A stretch of DNA of 64,000 bases. Origin: an uncultured bacterium (GTDB lineage: Bacteria > Bacillota > Clostridia > Lachnospirales > Lachnospiraceae). Location of the stretch: positions 15,364 to 79,363 of the forward strand of contig CAOKFN010000021.1 in the NCBI GenBank assembly GCA_948467735.1. The letters are read 5' to 3'. The position numbers and the translations under genes were made by a program. The stretch's first letter is position 1. The number at the start of each line of letters is the position of its first letter. Under the pieces are notes generated by a model. It was not told the origin of the DNA. It did not search any database and worked only from the letters and a program-made list of their open reading frames with translations. Shown here one piece after another: positions 17,126 to 26,808 of the stretch.

Positions 17126-17998
17126 TCAGGAAACTGTATGGGACCATGCAGAGCGGGATGATTCCTGCTTCCTTATGGTTTTGTTATACATTTCGACGAA
17201 TTCTGAATTCCCCGTCTCCTCCGCCGCTTTCATCAGCTGTTTCCATAGGATAAGATTGCTTTCCGAGGGGGGAAAAAGGATGTCCCTCACATGCATATCC
17301 TTTTCCAGCATGGATAAAATTTTTTCATAATCCTGTAAAATAAGCAGTATTTCAAAATACAGCTGTAAGGTTGTGACATTGGGATTTCCTGCAAAAGCCT
17401 GTCGGCACTCCGCGAGAACCGAACGTCCTTCCCCCAATGCGGCGCGAAGCTGCAGTCTTTGCAGCCTCATGGGAAGATACCAAGGCGCTTCGGGGCTGTT
17501 TTCGGTTTTCTTCACAAAGGAATCTGTGATGTTCAAGGCGCGCTCAAAGGATTCCCGTCCCTGCTGCAATAATAAATGTATCTTTAAAGCTTCCAGTCTG
17601 TCCCTGTCTTTTTGAAGGCTTGATGCAGTCTCCGCCTCGATATGGCAGGGAGCAGCCCTTTTGAGGGCGGTTTTATTGTCGAGAGCCGCGTCTATGGTCT
17701 GTATCTGGGAGTTCAGGCAGTCCATGGCTTCCAGAAATGAACGGTCGTCTCTTAGAACGGAATATTTCAGTACCAAGTCATCCGCCCGGCTTATGGACGT
17801 CAGCCCGAACAGTTCGTCAATGCTTACATTGAAAAATGACGCAATTTTAGGAAGAAGCGAGATTTCGGGGGTTCCTTTTTCCATCTCCCATCTGGAAACG
17901 GTCTGGGGCGTCAGATATAAATATTGCGCTAATTCCGTCTGCGAGATATGCTTTTCTTTTCGCAAGAGGGCAATTTTTTTTCCTATGATGTGGTTCAT
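17126..17998 (-). CDS. XRE-family helix-turn-helix regulator with TPR-like C-terminus
   Basis: A 290-residue protein with an XRE/Cro HTH in residues 5-62 (ISQTELAQYLYLTPQTVSRWE). The remaining 220 or so residues are Leu-rich helices that may form TPR-like units. This layout resembles peptide- or ligand-responsive regulators. It lies 96 bp downstream of an ABC exporter gene on the same strand, so exporter and regulator probably form one unit. Confidence 0.8.
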   Translation of the reverse strand: MNHIIGKKIALLRKEKHISQTELAQYLYLTPQTVSRWEMEKGTPEISLLPKIASFFNVSIDELFGLTSISRADDLVLKYSVLRDDRSFLEAMDCLNSQIQTIDAALDNKTALKRAAPCHIEAETASSLQKDRDRLEALKIHLLLQQGRESFERALNITDSFVKKTENSPEAPWYLPMRLQRLQLRAALGEGRSVLAECRQAFAGNPNVTTLQLYFEILLILQDYEKILSMLEKDMHVRDILFPPSESNLILWKQLMKAAEETGNSEFVEMYNKTIRKQESSRSAWSHTVS

Positions 17999-18094
17999 AA
18001 ATATATCCTGCCTTTCGTTATTGGGATTGCAATGAGCTGCTGCGGCTTTATCGCTAAGAAATCCTGTTTTTCTCTAAGCTTTTGCGGCGGAGAG

Positions 18095-19762
18095 TTAATA
18101 AAGCTTGAAATGCCTGCCTTGGGCCTTCAATTCGTCATAAGCTCCCGCCTCCGCGATTCTGCCCTGTGCCAGCACCAATATTTGGTCATACTGCCGTAGA
18201 ATTTCCGGATTCAGCCGATGTGTTACCGTGATGATCAGGCGATCTTTCATCAAAAGCAGGCGCTCTTCAATCTCTTTTGCCGTCTCTTGGTCTAGATTAG
18301 CAGTAAATTCATCAAATAGCAATATTTTGTTTTGCCGCAGAAGTACTCTTGCCAGACTGATTCGCTGCTTTTCTCCGCCCGAAAAATTTCTGCCGTTTTC
18401 GCTGATAATGGTGGAAAGCCCGTCCGGAAGGGAATCGGCAAGGCCTTTCAGCCCGGCCTGTTCCACCGCGCTGATGATTTCTTCCATAGTATATTTTTCG
18501 TTGAATAATGTGATATTGTTTTGGATCGTATCATGAAATAAAAAGGTATCTTGGGACACAATTCCAATCAGCTCTCCGATACAGCTCCTTTTCAACTGCC
18601 GCAGTTCCGTTCCGTCAAAGCATATCCTGCCGTCGTAGTCGGAATAATAACCCAGCAGCAATGACAGCATCGTACTTTTACCGCTGCCGCTGCTTCCGAT
18701 TACCGCATAGTGCCTTCCTGCTTGGAACCGGAACGAAAGCTGATGAAGAACCTCTCTGTTCTTCTGATAACCGAAAGAAAGGTCTTCCAAAACAACCGCA
18801 TCCTGCAGACCGAAAAGCTTGTATGCTCCGTCCGAGGCCTTTTGGGCAAGTATTTTTTCAAAACGCGCACGCAGAGGCTTTGATGCGCGGAAGTCTGCCG
18901 CAATGGAGGGAATCCGTGTAATCGGCGATACGATATTTCCAATCAAATGCCCAAAGGCGATCACCATTCCCGCAGAGAACATTCCCCGCAGGCTGAAAAA
19001 GGATGCCGCCGCCATGACAAGAACCGTAGAAAATAAACCTACAAACTGTCCCATATAAGAACATAGCAGCTTTAAACTTACATTTTGTCTTTTAGCGTCT
19101 TCCATTTTCCGGTTTTTTATCTCATGCTTTGCCAGAATGTGGGCGATAACCCCGAAAGAATACACCGGACGGAATCCGCAGAAATCATCCTTTATCTCTG
19201 CGGTGTATTCTTCCACGCTTTTGGAGGCTTTTTCCGTGCTTCTCTCGAGCGGTTCCGCGGTCAGTCTGGTCACGGCCATTGTGATCAGCGCCAAAAATAT
19301 CATAAGCAGCAGCATCAGGGGCTGCACCATAATCGTAATTATGGAGGCTGTTGCGAAGGATATCAGACATTGCAGCGAGGCGATTATATTGTTGTAGTAC
19401 ACCCTTTCGTATAAATTTACGTTGCCGCATAATTCATTGATATACTCTGCGGTGTTTCCTGCTTCAAAATCTGTAATGCTTTTATTCATTATGCCGGTAA
19501 ATAAATCATTTTTCAGGCGGCGTCTTGCATCTGAGATAATCAGAGCTTTCATATATCCGCAGGACGCCTGCAGCATAACGCTGGTCACAACATAGACGGC
19601 GCTTAGCAGGAATGCAGCAAGAAGCTCCTTCGTGCTTTTTCCGGCGCAGTCCACAAGCGCGCTCATAATCAGGGAAAAGAGTGTTCCTGTCGCGCCTGAT
19701 ATAACCAACAGTGCAGATAATAACAGACAGCGCAGCTTTTTCTTCAACAGGTAACGATACAT
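18095..19762 (-). CDS. ABC exporter, fused permease and ATPase
   Basis: The 555-residue half-transporter has a six-helix membrane domain (about 1-300) and a nucleotide-binding domain (about 320-555). The latter has Walker A (GSSGSGKST), a signature (FSGGEKQRISLARV), Walker B (ILLFDEF) and the H-loop (ITVTHRL). Members export peptides, lipids or drugs; the substrate is unknown. The ATG at 19762 (MYRYLLKKKLRCLLLSALLV) was taken because the 45 upstream codons look non-coding and a GAAGGCAG site precedes it. The gene is followed by an XRE regulator and preceded by a perfect palindrome at 19833. Confidence 0.88.
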   Translation of the reverse strand: MYRYLLKKKLRCLLLSALLVISGATGTLFSLIMSALVDCAGKSTKELLAAFLLSAVYVVTSVMLQASCGYMKALIISDARRRLKNDLFTGIMNKSITDFEAGNTAEYINELCGNVNLYERVYYNNIIASLQCLISFATASIITIMVQPLMLLLMIFLALITMAVTRLTAEPLERSTEKASKSVEEYTAEIKDDFCGFRPVYSFGVIAHILAKHEIKNRKMEDAKRQNVSLKLLCSYMGQFVGLFSTVLVMAAASFFSLRGMFSAGMVIAFGHLIGNIVSPITRIPSIAADFRASKPLRARFEKILAQKASDGAYKLFGLQDAVVLEDLSFGYQKNREVLHQLSFRFQAGRHYAVIGSSGSGKSTMLSLLLGYYSDYDGRICFDGTELRQLKRSCIGELIGIVSQDTFLFHDTIQNNITLFNEKYTMEEIISAVEQAGLKGLADSLPDGLSTIISENGRNFSGGEKQRISLARVLLRQNKILLFDEFTANLDQETAKEIEERLLLMKDRLIITVTHRLNPEILRQYDQILVLAQGRIAEAGAYDELKAQGRHFKLY

Positions 19763-19832
19763 AACTCTGCCTTCTTTCGTCTTGATATGTCGTATTATAT
19801 ATCCGCAGGAGCTGCCTGCCCAGCAAGTTTTC

Positions 19833-19849
19833 CTTGTAAAAATTACAAG
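19833..19849. promoter_or_regulatory. palindromic operator candidate upstream of the ABC exporter
   Basis: CTTGTAAAAATTACAAG is a perfect 17-bp palindrome about 70 bp upstream of the exporter ATG. A TATATAAT stretch lies between it and the gene. It is a plausible site for the XRE regulator encoded downstream. Confidence 0.45.
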
Positions 19850-19989
19850 AGAATATTGAGTACTTTTACGCCTGCCGTATTGCCGCGGACGTATCAACGG
19901 CAGGGTATTTACATTTAACGCGGCAGTGTGTTATATTGTTAGGGGATAAGAAAGCGGTCTGATGATTGAAAATGCAATGTTTTGTCACA

Positions 19990-20079
19990 GAAGAGGGAAA
20001 TTACGGAGAGAACAATAACGGAGAGATAAGCATGGAAGAGGGAAATTACAGAGAGAGCAATAATGGAGAGAAACACACG
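19990..20079 (+). repeat. two tandem 45-bp repeats at the 5' end of the GT-C-like gene
   Basis: Units 19990-20034 and 20035-20079 both begin GAAGAGGGAAATTAC and contain GGAGAG. They code for a 15-residue Glu/Asn-rich unit. A degenerate third copy follows. Confidence 0.6.
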
Positions 20080-21840
20080 GAAGAGGGGAAATTTAAAGAG
20101 AATTATTTGAAAGAGGAGAGTATCGAAGAGAAAAAAACAGCGGGGGAAGAAGGGCGGGAGAGGGGCCGGAAGAAAGAAGAAAGAAGGGGGGCGGGAAAGA
20201 AGCAGGTGATAGAACGCGGACGGTTTCCGAACATTCCGGATTGGCTGGAAACTTTTGCGGCTGTGGCAGGCGCAGTCTATATGGGACTGATTTTGATAAT
20301 AGTGGTGTTTTGGGGGGATGCGGAGGAACGCTTGACGGGCAATGGGTATTTAATGTTGATTGTTCTGCCGGCGGTGCTGGGAGCAGGAATTTTATATGCT
20401 GCGACAGGGGGAAAGAAGGCTGTGAAGCGGCCGGTTCTCCGGCTGCTTTTGGGATATCTGGCCCTGTATGTCATACAGATGCTTCTGTTGAATTGTGTTT
20501 ATTTTTATTGCGGCTGGGACGCGGGCTGGATTCGGTGGAGCGCGGAGGGAATTATCAACGGCGGCAATATGTATGAGATATCCACAGATATCAGATATTC
20601 TACATATCCCAATAATCTGCTGCTTTTTTATATCTGCTGTCTTGTGGAAAAAGCGGGAATGCTCCTTTCTATGTCGGAGCCATATCTGCTGTTTATTGCG
20701 TTGGGCTGTCTGTGCGTGAATCTGTCCTGTTTTATCGGTAATCTGATGATGAGGAGGCTTACGGAGTCAAGGATGATTCGGGGCTGTTATACGTTTCTCA
20801 GCACTGTTATGATTTTATTTTCGCCTTGGATTACCATTCCTTACTCGGATACTTTTGGAATGTTCTTTGTTCTGCTGGGAATGTGGGGGCTTTTATGCGT
20901 GGACAGGAAATATTTGAAATGGATTGTGACCGCGGGGGCGTCGGTGATTGGCTATTATATCAAGCCCACCTGCATTTTCCCGCTGTTTGCGGCCTATCTT
21001 GTGTTTGGCGTCCGATATCTGCTTTCCCTGCGCAGGAATTGGAAGGAGCTTTGCGCTCTTGTCCTTGGGACTGTTTTTTTTGCGGGCATCGGTATGCTGA
21101 TTCCCGTCTGGATTCAGCATACATATAGTTTCCGGCTGATTCCGGAAGTCAGAATTCCGTATACTCATTATCTGATGATGGGATTTCATGAAGGGACAAG
21201 GGGGATGTACAATGGGGACGATTTTAACTTTTCTGCCGGTTTCCCCAATGTGGAGTCGCGGATGCAGGCCAACAGGGCGGTGTTTCGCAGAAGGCTGGAA
21301 GAAATGGCGGCCGGGGGGCGGCTGGGGCGGTTTCTTAAGGACAAAACGCTGGTGACTTTTAACGACGGCACCTTTGCGTGGTGGAGGGAAGGGGAATTCA
21401 TATCGTCGTGGGCGGAGCATGATAATATATTGAATGATTGGTTTCATGATACATTTGTCCCGCCGGGAATCTATGAGGAGGATGAGGGAAGGTATTATTA
21501 TGTTTTCAGGACGGCGGCGCAGGGGCTTTGGCTGTGGGTACTGACGGGAATTCCGTTTGCGGCCATGGACAGGAAAAGGAACAGGAGAGAGAAGGCATGC
21601 ATGATGATTGTGCTGTGCGGTCTGGCGTTTTTTCTCCTGCTCTTTGAGGCGAGGGCGCGCTATCTTTTCCTATATGCGCCTGTCTTCGTGATTCTGGCCC
21701 TCTGCGGCTATGAAGAGCTCTGGCGGAGGGTGTTCTGTCCGGTGTATGCGACGTGGAAGGGCGGACGTAATGAAGATTTACTAAGGCCGGAAAAGACGGG
21801 GGTGATACACCGTCTTCGGACTCGGCTTAAGAAAGTCTAA
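20032..21840 (+). CDS. polytopic GT-C-like glycosyltransferase/membrane protein with charged N-terminus
   Basis: The protein has about 602 residues and roughly ten membrane helices from about residue 75 onward. The first extracytoplasmic loop contains CGWDAGWIRWSAEGI, whose Asp fits the catalytic site of GT-C glycosyltransferases (PMT/ArnT-like) that use polyprenyl-linked sugars. The N-terminal 70 residues are highly charged and include a repeated EEGNY..NNGE unit. Two starts are possible: ATG 20032 with GGAGAG six bases upstream, or TTG 19966 without a clear site. The second would include another repeat. It lies 36 bp upstream of a secreted wall-type protein and likely shares its transcript. 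Confidence 0.7.
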   Translation: MEEGNYRESNNGEKHTEEGKFKENYLKEESIEEKKTAGEEGRERGRKKEERRGAGKKQVIERGRFPNIPDWLETFAAVAGAVYMGLILIIVVFWGDAEERLTGNGYLMLIVLPAVLGAGILYAATGGKKAVKRPVLRLLLGYLALYVIQMLLLNCVYFYCGWDAGWIRWSAEGIINGGNMYEISTDIRYSTYPNNLLLFYICCLVEKAGMLLSMSEPYLLFIALGCLCVNLSCFIGNLMMRRLTESRMIRGCYTFLSTVMILFSPWITIPYSDTFGMFFVLLGMWGLLCVDRKYLKWIVTAGASVIGYYIKPTCIFPLFAAYLVFGVRYLLSLRRNWKELCALVLGTVFFAGIGMLIPVWIQHTYSFRLIPEVRIPYTHYLMMGFHEGTRGMYNGDDFNFSAGFPNVESRMQANRAVFRRRLEEMAAGGRLGRFLKDKTLVTFNDGTFAWWREGEFISSWAEHDNILNDWFHDTFVPPGIYEEDEGRYYYVFRTAAQGLWLWVLTGIPFAAMDRKRNRREKACMMIVLCGLAFFLLLFEARARYLFLYAPVFVILALCGYEELWRRVFCPVYATWKGGRNEDLLRPEKTGVIHRLRTRLKKV

Positions 21841-21876
21841 AACTATCATATAAAAGTATGGATTTAGGAGGATATG

Positions 21877-24800
21877 ATGAAGATCAGATTAGGAAAATTA
21901 CTGCTGGGCGCTTTTGCCGCAGCCGCACTCACGGGCATTACAGGGCCGTATTCCGCGCAGGCGGCGGTGGAATTTGGCTGGGAGGAAGTAAACGGCGCAA
22001 AGTACTGGTATGAAAACTGGGTGAAGCAGGGTACGGAGGGGCGCGGCAAGGAGATTTACGACCCGGAGTCCGACGCGTGGTATTGGCTGGACTCCGTGGA
22101 CGGCGGGAAGATGGCCGTGAGCAAGGATCTGTATCAGGAATCCGAGGCGGGCCCATGGGCGGAGGATAAGGAGACCGGTACCGGCAAATGGGTGCGTTAC
22201 GATGGGGATGGCCATATGGTCAAGGGCTGGTACACCAATGAAAACGGTACATATTTTTTTGACCATACCTATGGGACCATGGCGAAAGGAAACGTAACGA
22301 TCGAGGGAAGAGAATATTTCTTTGATGAGATTACGGGGATTTTGAAGACGGATCCGGCGCCGGTGCAGAATGGCTGGGCGACCATAGACGGGGCGGATTA
22401 CTGGTATGAAAACGGCGTCAAACAGGGAACCGAGGGGCGCGGCAAGGAAATCTATGATCCCGCTTCGGATGCGTGGTACTGGCTGGACGCGCCCGAGGGG
22501 AAGAAAGCGGTCAGCAAGGACGTATATCAGGAGTCCGAGGCGGGCCCGTTCGCGGACCGGGAAGACGGCACCGGAAAATGGGTGCGGTATAATGCCGAAG
22601 GCAGGATGATCAAAGGCTGGGATACCAATGAAAACGGCACCTATTACTTTGATGATACCTATGGCGCCATGGCGAAGGGCAGGGTGCAGATCGACGGCGT
22701 CTTTTATAACTTTCATCGGGAAACGGGTATTTTGGAGAAAACCGAGAACGAGTGCAATCTCCCTTCTAACAGCAGTTATTATAAATATGAGTATGCGTAC
22801 CGGAATAAGGATTTGTCGGGCCTCAGCGAAGGGGACATGCCTTTTTATGAGGGGGTAAAGGCGTATCTGGATTACGCGCTGCAGTTTGACACCCCGTTCC
22901 TTCAGGAGAAGGCGATTCATGATTATATGCTTCTGAACTGCGAGTACGATTACAATAATTACTTAAACGGCACGATTCCTTGGGAATCCTTTGGCGCGGC
23001 GGGCGTTGTGGTAAATCACAGGGCGGTGTGCAACGGTTATGCCACGGCCTTTCAAATGTTTATGGGGATGCTTGGGATAAAATGTGAAATGATCAGCTCC
23101 GGCCAGTTAAATCATGCGTGGAACAGGGTGATGCTGGACGATGAATGGTATATGGTGGATGTGACATGGGACGATCCCGTGCCGGATGTGCCCGGGCGTG
23201 TCAGGTATCGTTATTTTAACCTGCCGATATGGCTGTTTGACCATGAGGCGTCGGATTATACCCAGACGGCCGAGGGGACAAAATGGATGGGCGAAACCGT
23301 TTATACCATGAGTACGGCGGAGGCAGGGGGCAGGATAAAGGAAATTCTTCAGGAGGAAGTAAAGCGTCTGCAAAAGAACCGCCTGACTGCCATATACGTC
23401 ACGCAGACGGATCAATATTCCATAGCGGATTTCATGAGAGAATTGGATTATTACAATCTACAATATAACGACGCGTTTTCATGGGAAATAATTAGCAGCG
23501 ATAACAGCTGTCTTCTGCGATTGCAGGATAAGTATGACGGTTTTTTGGAATATCAGAAGATGTGCGTGGGGGATGAGGTGTACCATTTTGGCTATGAGGA
23601 AGCGGCGGAGGAAATCACGCGGGTCTTGGAACGGAATGTGGAGAAGCTGGACAAGGAGAGGGTGTTCGCCTTTTATATTGATGTTCAGAATCAGGATAAT
23701 TCCTATGTCTCCGGGCTGCTGCAATCCGTAAGGGAGAAATCCGTGGCAGGCAATGCTTATACATGGATCGGCAATAGATGGTATGACAATAAAATCCTGC
23801 TGCGGATGCGGGGAGATTATGAGGATTATGAGACCTTTGAGCGTGAGTTTGTGGGGGATGAAATCCATACCGTCTCCTATGAAAACGCGGAACAGGAAAT
23901 CCTGCAGGTTTTAAAGCAGAACGTCAAGAATCTGAATAAAGAGAAGGTATTTGGGTTCTATATTACCGGCCAAAATCTGAGTACTCAGGACATTTCTTCC
24001 ATTTATACGGGAATCAGGCGGCGGAGCTATATAGGAAATGCGTATACTTATGCGAAAACAGGAATCATCTGCGGTGAGGATAAGATTTTGATTCAGCTGC
24101 GGGGAGGGTATGATAATTATGAGGCTTTCCGGCAGGAATATTTCGGGCCGAATTTGGCAGAGGTTCCTTATAAGGGCGCGGTTGAAGCCATTGGGGAGCG
24201 TCTGGTACAGCAGGGGACAAATGTTGATAGAAATGTAAAATTTACATTCCTGATCCCTAGGGAGGGAGAGATTGCGGGAGAGGGCAGTGATGTAGATAAT
24301 GCGATAAACAGGCTGGTGAATCAAATCCGGTACTATCATCCCTATTGCGGGATGTATTCTATCAGTGCGCGCAGGACGGACGAGGAGCTTATGATTACCG
24401 TTACTTTTTCTTATAATAGTTATCAGGGTTATCTGGAGGGAAGAAATGTCCGCTCGGTGAATTTTACGGAAGAAGACGCAGCATTGCAGGCCGTTAAAAA
24501 GTTTATGGAAGATGTGGCATTGGCAGATCAGAAAGTGAAATATGATGAGTACTACATCAAATTAAATCAGACATGGACATATGATGAGCAGCAGAAGTTC
24601 AGGGCTAAGCTTGTCAACGGCAAATATGGCAGCGTTTATAATGTGAGTGGAGGCCTGTATGGGGAGAATTGGTATATGGTTCGACTTTCGTACAGATATA
24701 CCGAAATCGGGGAGCGGGTTGAGATTTTGAACACCAATTATGATGTCAAGGAGAGCGAGGCGGCTGCGTTGATTCGGCAGGTGATGGCCTCTGAGGATGC

Positions 24801-24975
24801 GGCAGGACACAGCCAGCATACATTCTGGATTTCCAGCGACAGCGGGGCAGCGTGGGAGTATTCTACCGCCGGAGCATTTAAGGATAACATTGTAAAAGAG
24901 ACCGGAATATCCTCCAGCGCAGTTTCATACAGCTTGAGGGACGATGTGCTGTGGGTTTGCATTTATAACCGCTGA
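21877..24975 (+). CDS. secreted transglutaminase-like protein with wall-binding-type modules and six internal repeats
   Basis: The 1032-residue protein starts with a signal peptide (MKIRLGKLLLGAFAAAALTG, cleavage near AQAA). Two near-identical modules of about 125 residues follow (about 31-160 and 165-287). They are rich in Trp/Tyr/Gly and resemble choline-binding/cell-wall repeats (KYWYENWVKQG, YYFDDTYG). A transglutaminase-like core has Cys385 (AVCNGYA), His413 (LNHAWN) and Asp428 (VDVTWDDP), a full catalytic triad. From about 475 to the end, six diverged units of roughly 95 residues follow, each with an A..I...L......VF.FYI pattern, and I cannot name them. The ATG at 21877 follows AGGAGG at five bases. 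Probably a wall-associated protease or cross-linking enzyme; the reaction is inferred. Confidence 0.85.
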   Translation: MKIRLGKLLLGAFAAAALTGITGPYSAQAAVEFGWEEVNGAKYWYENWVKQGTEGRGKEIYDPESDAWYWLDSVDGGKMAVSKDLYQESEAGPWAEDKETGTGKWVRYDGDGHMVKGWYTNENGTYFFDHTYGTMAKGNVTIEGREYFFDEITGILKTDPAPVQNGWATIDGADYWYENGVKQGTEGRGKEIYDPASDAWYWLDAPEGKKAVSKDVYQESEAGPFADREDGTGKWVRYNAEGRMIKGWDTNENGTYYFDDTYGAMAKGRVQIDGVFYNFHRETGILEKTENECNLPSNSSYYKYEYAYRNKDLSGLSEGDMPFYEGVKAYLDYALQFDTPFLQEKAIHDYMLLNCEYDYNNYLNGTIPWESFGAAGVVVNHRAVCNGYATAFQMFMGMLGIKCEMISSGQLNHAWNRVMLDDEWYMVDVTWDDPVPDVPGRVRYRYFNLPIWLFDHEASDYTQTAEGTKWMGETVYTMSTAEAGGRIKEILQEEVKRLQKNRLTAIYVTQTDQYSIADFMRELDYYNLQYNDAFSWEIISSDNSCLLRLQDKYDGFLEYQKMCVGDEVYHFGYEEAAEEITRVLERNVEKLDKERVFAFYIDVQNQDNSYVSGLLQSVREKSVAGNAYTWIGNRWYDNKILLRMRGDYEDYETFEREFVGDEIHTVSYENAEQEILQVLKQNVKNLNKEKVFGFYITGQNLSTQDISSIYTGIRRRSYIGNAYTYAKTGIICGEDKILIQLRGGYDNYEAFRQEYFGPNLAEVPYKGAVEAIGERLVQQGTNVDRNVKFTFLIPREGEIAGEGSDVDNAINRLVNQIRYYHPYCGMYSISARRTDEELMITVTFSYNSYQGYLEGRNVRSVNFTEEDAALQAVKKFMEDVALADQKVKYDEYYIKLNQTWTYDEQQKFRAKLVNGKYGSVYNVSGGLYGENWYMVRLSYRYTEIGERVEILNTNYDVKESEAAALIRQVMASEDAAGHSQHTFWISSDSGAAWEYSTAGAFKDNIVKETGISSSAVSYSLRDDVLWVCIYNR

Positions 24976-25066
24976 TAGGCGAGGAATCGCATATGGAAAC
25001 AGATATTGGTTGTGATAGTCTGCGGGTAAAAGGCAGATTAGAAGAGCAGGAAGGGGGCGGGGAGGA

Positions 25067-26641
25067 ATGGGAATCTATGTAAATCCCGGAAACGCGGCGT
25101 TTCAAGAGGCAGTGAATTCCGCCATCTATGTGGACAAAAGCGGATTGATTTCATATACCAGCCGCGTGATGAATACCAAGCAGAAAAATTTGTGCGTCAG
25201 CCGTCCGCGCAGGTTCGGAAAGTCCATGGCGGCGGATATGCTGGCGGCATATTACAGCAGGGGCTGCGATTCGGCAGAGTTGTTTGCGGGATTGAAGATT
25301 GCGGAAGACGAAGGGTTTCGGACCCATTTAAACAGGCATGACGTAATTCGGCTGGATGTGCAGCAGTTTGTATTCCAAGACTCCCATTTGGATATTTTTA
25401 TGGGTAAAATGCAGGATGAGGTCATTGGGGAGCTGAGGGCGGAATATGGAAATGATCTGAAGGAAGACCCCTATGGTCTGGCCGGGGTAATGCGGCAGTT
25501 ATATGCCGTTACCGGGAAAAAATTCATATTTATCATTGACGAATGGGACTGCGTATTCCGGATGGCGAAAGAACGGGAAGACGTACAGAAGGCCTATCTG
25601 GATTTCCTGCGGGGATTGTTTAAGGGCGCGGAGTATGTGGAGCTGGCCTATATGACGGGGATTCTTCCCATAAAGAAATACGGGGAGCATTCCGCAATCA
25701 ATATTTTTGACGAGTATTCCATGGTTGACGCCAAAAACCTCGGAGAATTTTTCGGATTTACGGAGGAAGAGGTGAAGGCGCTTTGCAGGCAGCGCGGCGT
25801 GGACTATGCGGGGATGGCGGATTGGTATGACGGATATCTGCTGGGAGAATGCCATATTTATAATCCCAAGTCGGCCGCAGATGCGCTGCTATGGAAAAAG
25901 GTGAAGAGCTATTGGGCCGGGACGGAGACTTACGAGGCCCTGAAGGCTTATATTGAGCTGAATTTTGACGGTTTAAAAGAAACGGTGATTGGGATGCTGG
26001 GCAATGCGCGCTATCACATTGATCCTTCCACATTTCAGAATGATATGACCACGTTTAAGACCGGGGAGGATGTGCTGACGCTTCTGGTTCATCTGGGATA
26101 TCTGTCCTTTGATGCGGAGAGGGAGGAGGTATTTATTCCCAATAAGGAGATTGCGCAGGAATTTGTGCGGGCGGTAAAAACTGGCGGATGGGACGGGCTT
26201 ATGCAGGCTTTGAGCCAATCGGAGCATATTTTGAAAAGCACATGGGCGCAGGAGGAAAAGGCTGTGGCGCAGGGACTGGAGGCAGTCCATGCGCAGACTG
26301 CCTCTCTGTTAAAGTATAATGATGAGAATTCCCTTACCTGCACCATTCTTATGGCATATTACAGCGCAAAGGCTTATTATTACAGCCCCATTATGGAAAT
26401 GCCTTCCGGGAAAGGCTTCGCCGATGTGGTATATCTGCCCAGACGGCATGTGGACCGCCCGGCGCTGGTAGTGGAGCTGAAATGGAACCGGTCCGCGGAG
26501 GGTGCGGTTGGACAGATTAAGAAGAGGAAGTATGCTTCGTGGATACGGGATTTTACGGGGGAGATTCTTCTGGTGGGAATCAATTATGATGGGAAAGATA
26601 AGACGCATCAATGCGTTATCGAGAAATATGTGAAGGAGTGA
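25067..26641 (+). CDS. AAA-ATPase-like/PD-(D/E)XK nuclease superfamily protein
   Basis: A 524-residue protein of the AAA-ATPase-like (PF09820) plus PD-(D/E)XK (DUF1703) family, common in gut Clostridia and Bacteroidetes. It opens with the typical NPGN..F..AVNS.IYVDKSGLI segment. A P-loop-like RPRRFGKSM (about residues 45-53) and a Walker B-like FIIDEWD (about 150-156) follow. The C-terminus carries nuclease-type residues in FADVVYLP...PALVVELKW (about 445-470, Asp and Glu-x-Lys). The function is unsettled; recombination or defence roles have been suggested for relatives. GGGGAGG sits only two bases from the ATG, but the N-terminus matches the family start. Confidence 0.85.
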   Translation: MGIYVNPGNAAFQEAVNSAIYVDKSGLISYTSRVMNTKQKNLCVSRPRRFGKSMAADMLAAYYSRGCDSAELFAGLKIAEDEGFRTHLNRHDVIRLDVQQFVFQDSHLDIFMGKMQDEVIGELRAEYGNDLKEDPYGLAGVMRQLYAVTGKKFIFIIDEWDCVFRMAKEREDVQKAYLDFLRGLFKGAEYVELAYMTGILPIKKYGEHSAINIFDEYSMVDAKNLGEFFGFTEEEVKALCRQRGVDYAGMADWYDGYLLGECHIYNPKSAADALLWKKVKSYWAGTETYEALKAYIELNFDGLKETVIGMLGNARYHIDPSTFQNDMTTFKTGEDVLTLLVHLGYLSFDAEREEVFIPNKEIAQEFVRAVKTGGWDGLMQALSQSEHILKSTWAQEEKAVAQGLEAVHAQTASLLKYNDENSLTCTILMAYYSAKAYYYSPIMEMPSGKGFADVVYLPRRHVDRPALVVELKWNRSAEGAVGQIKKRKYASWIRDFTGEILLVGINYDGKDKTHQCVIEKYVKE

Positions 26642-26808
26642 GGGTGCTTTGAAAGAGTGGGAATGAACCCGCATGGGAAACCGGATGCATACAGCGGGGA
26701 TTCTGAAAGGATGGGAATGAACCGGCATGGAAAACTGGATACATACAGTGGGTATTCTGAAAACAGGGGAATGGGCGTGCAGGGAGATATTGGGAAAGGG
26801 GATGTATT

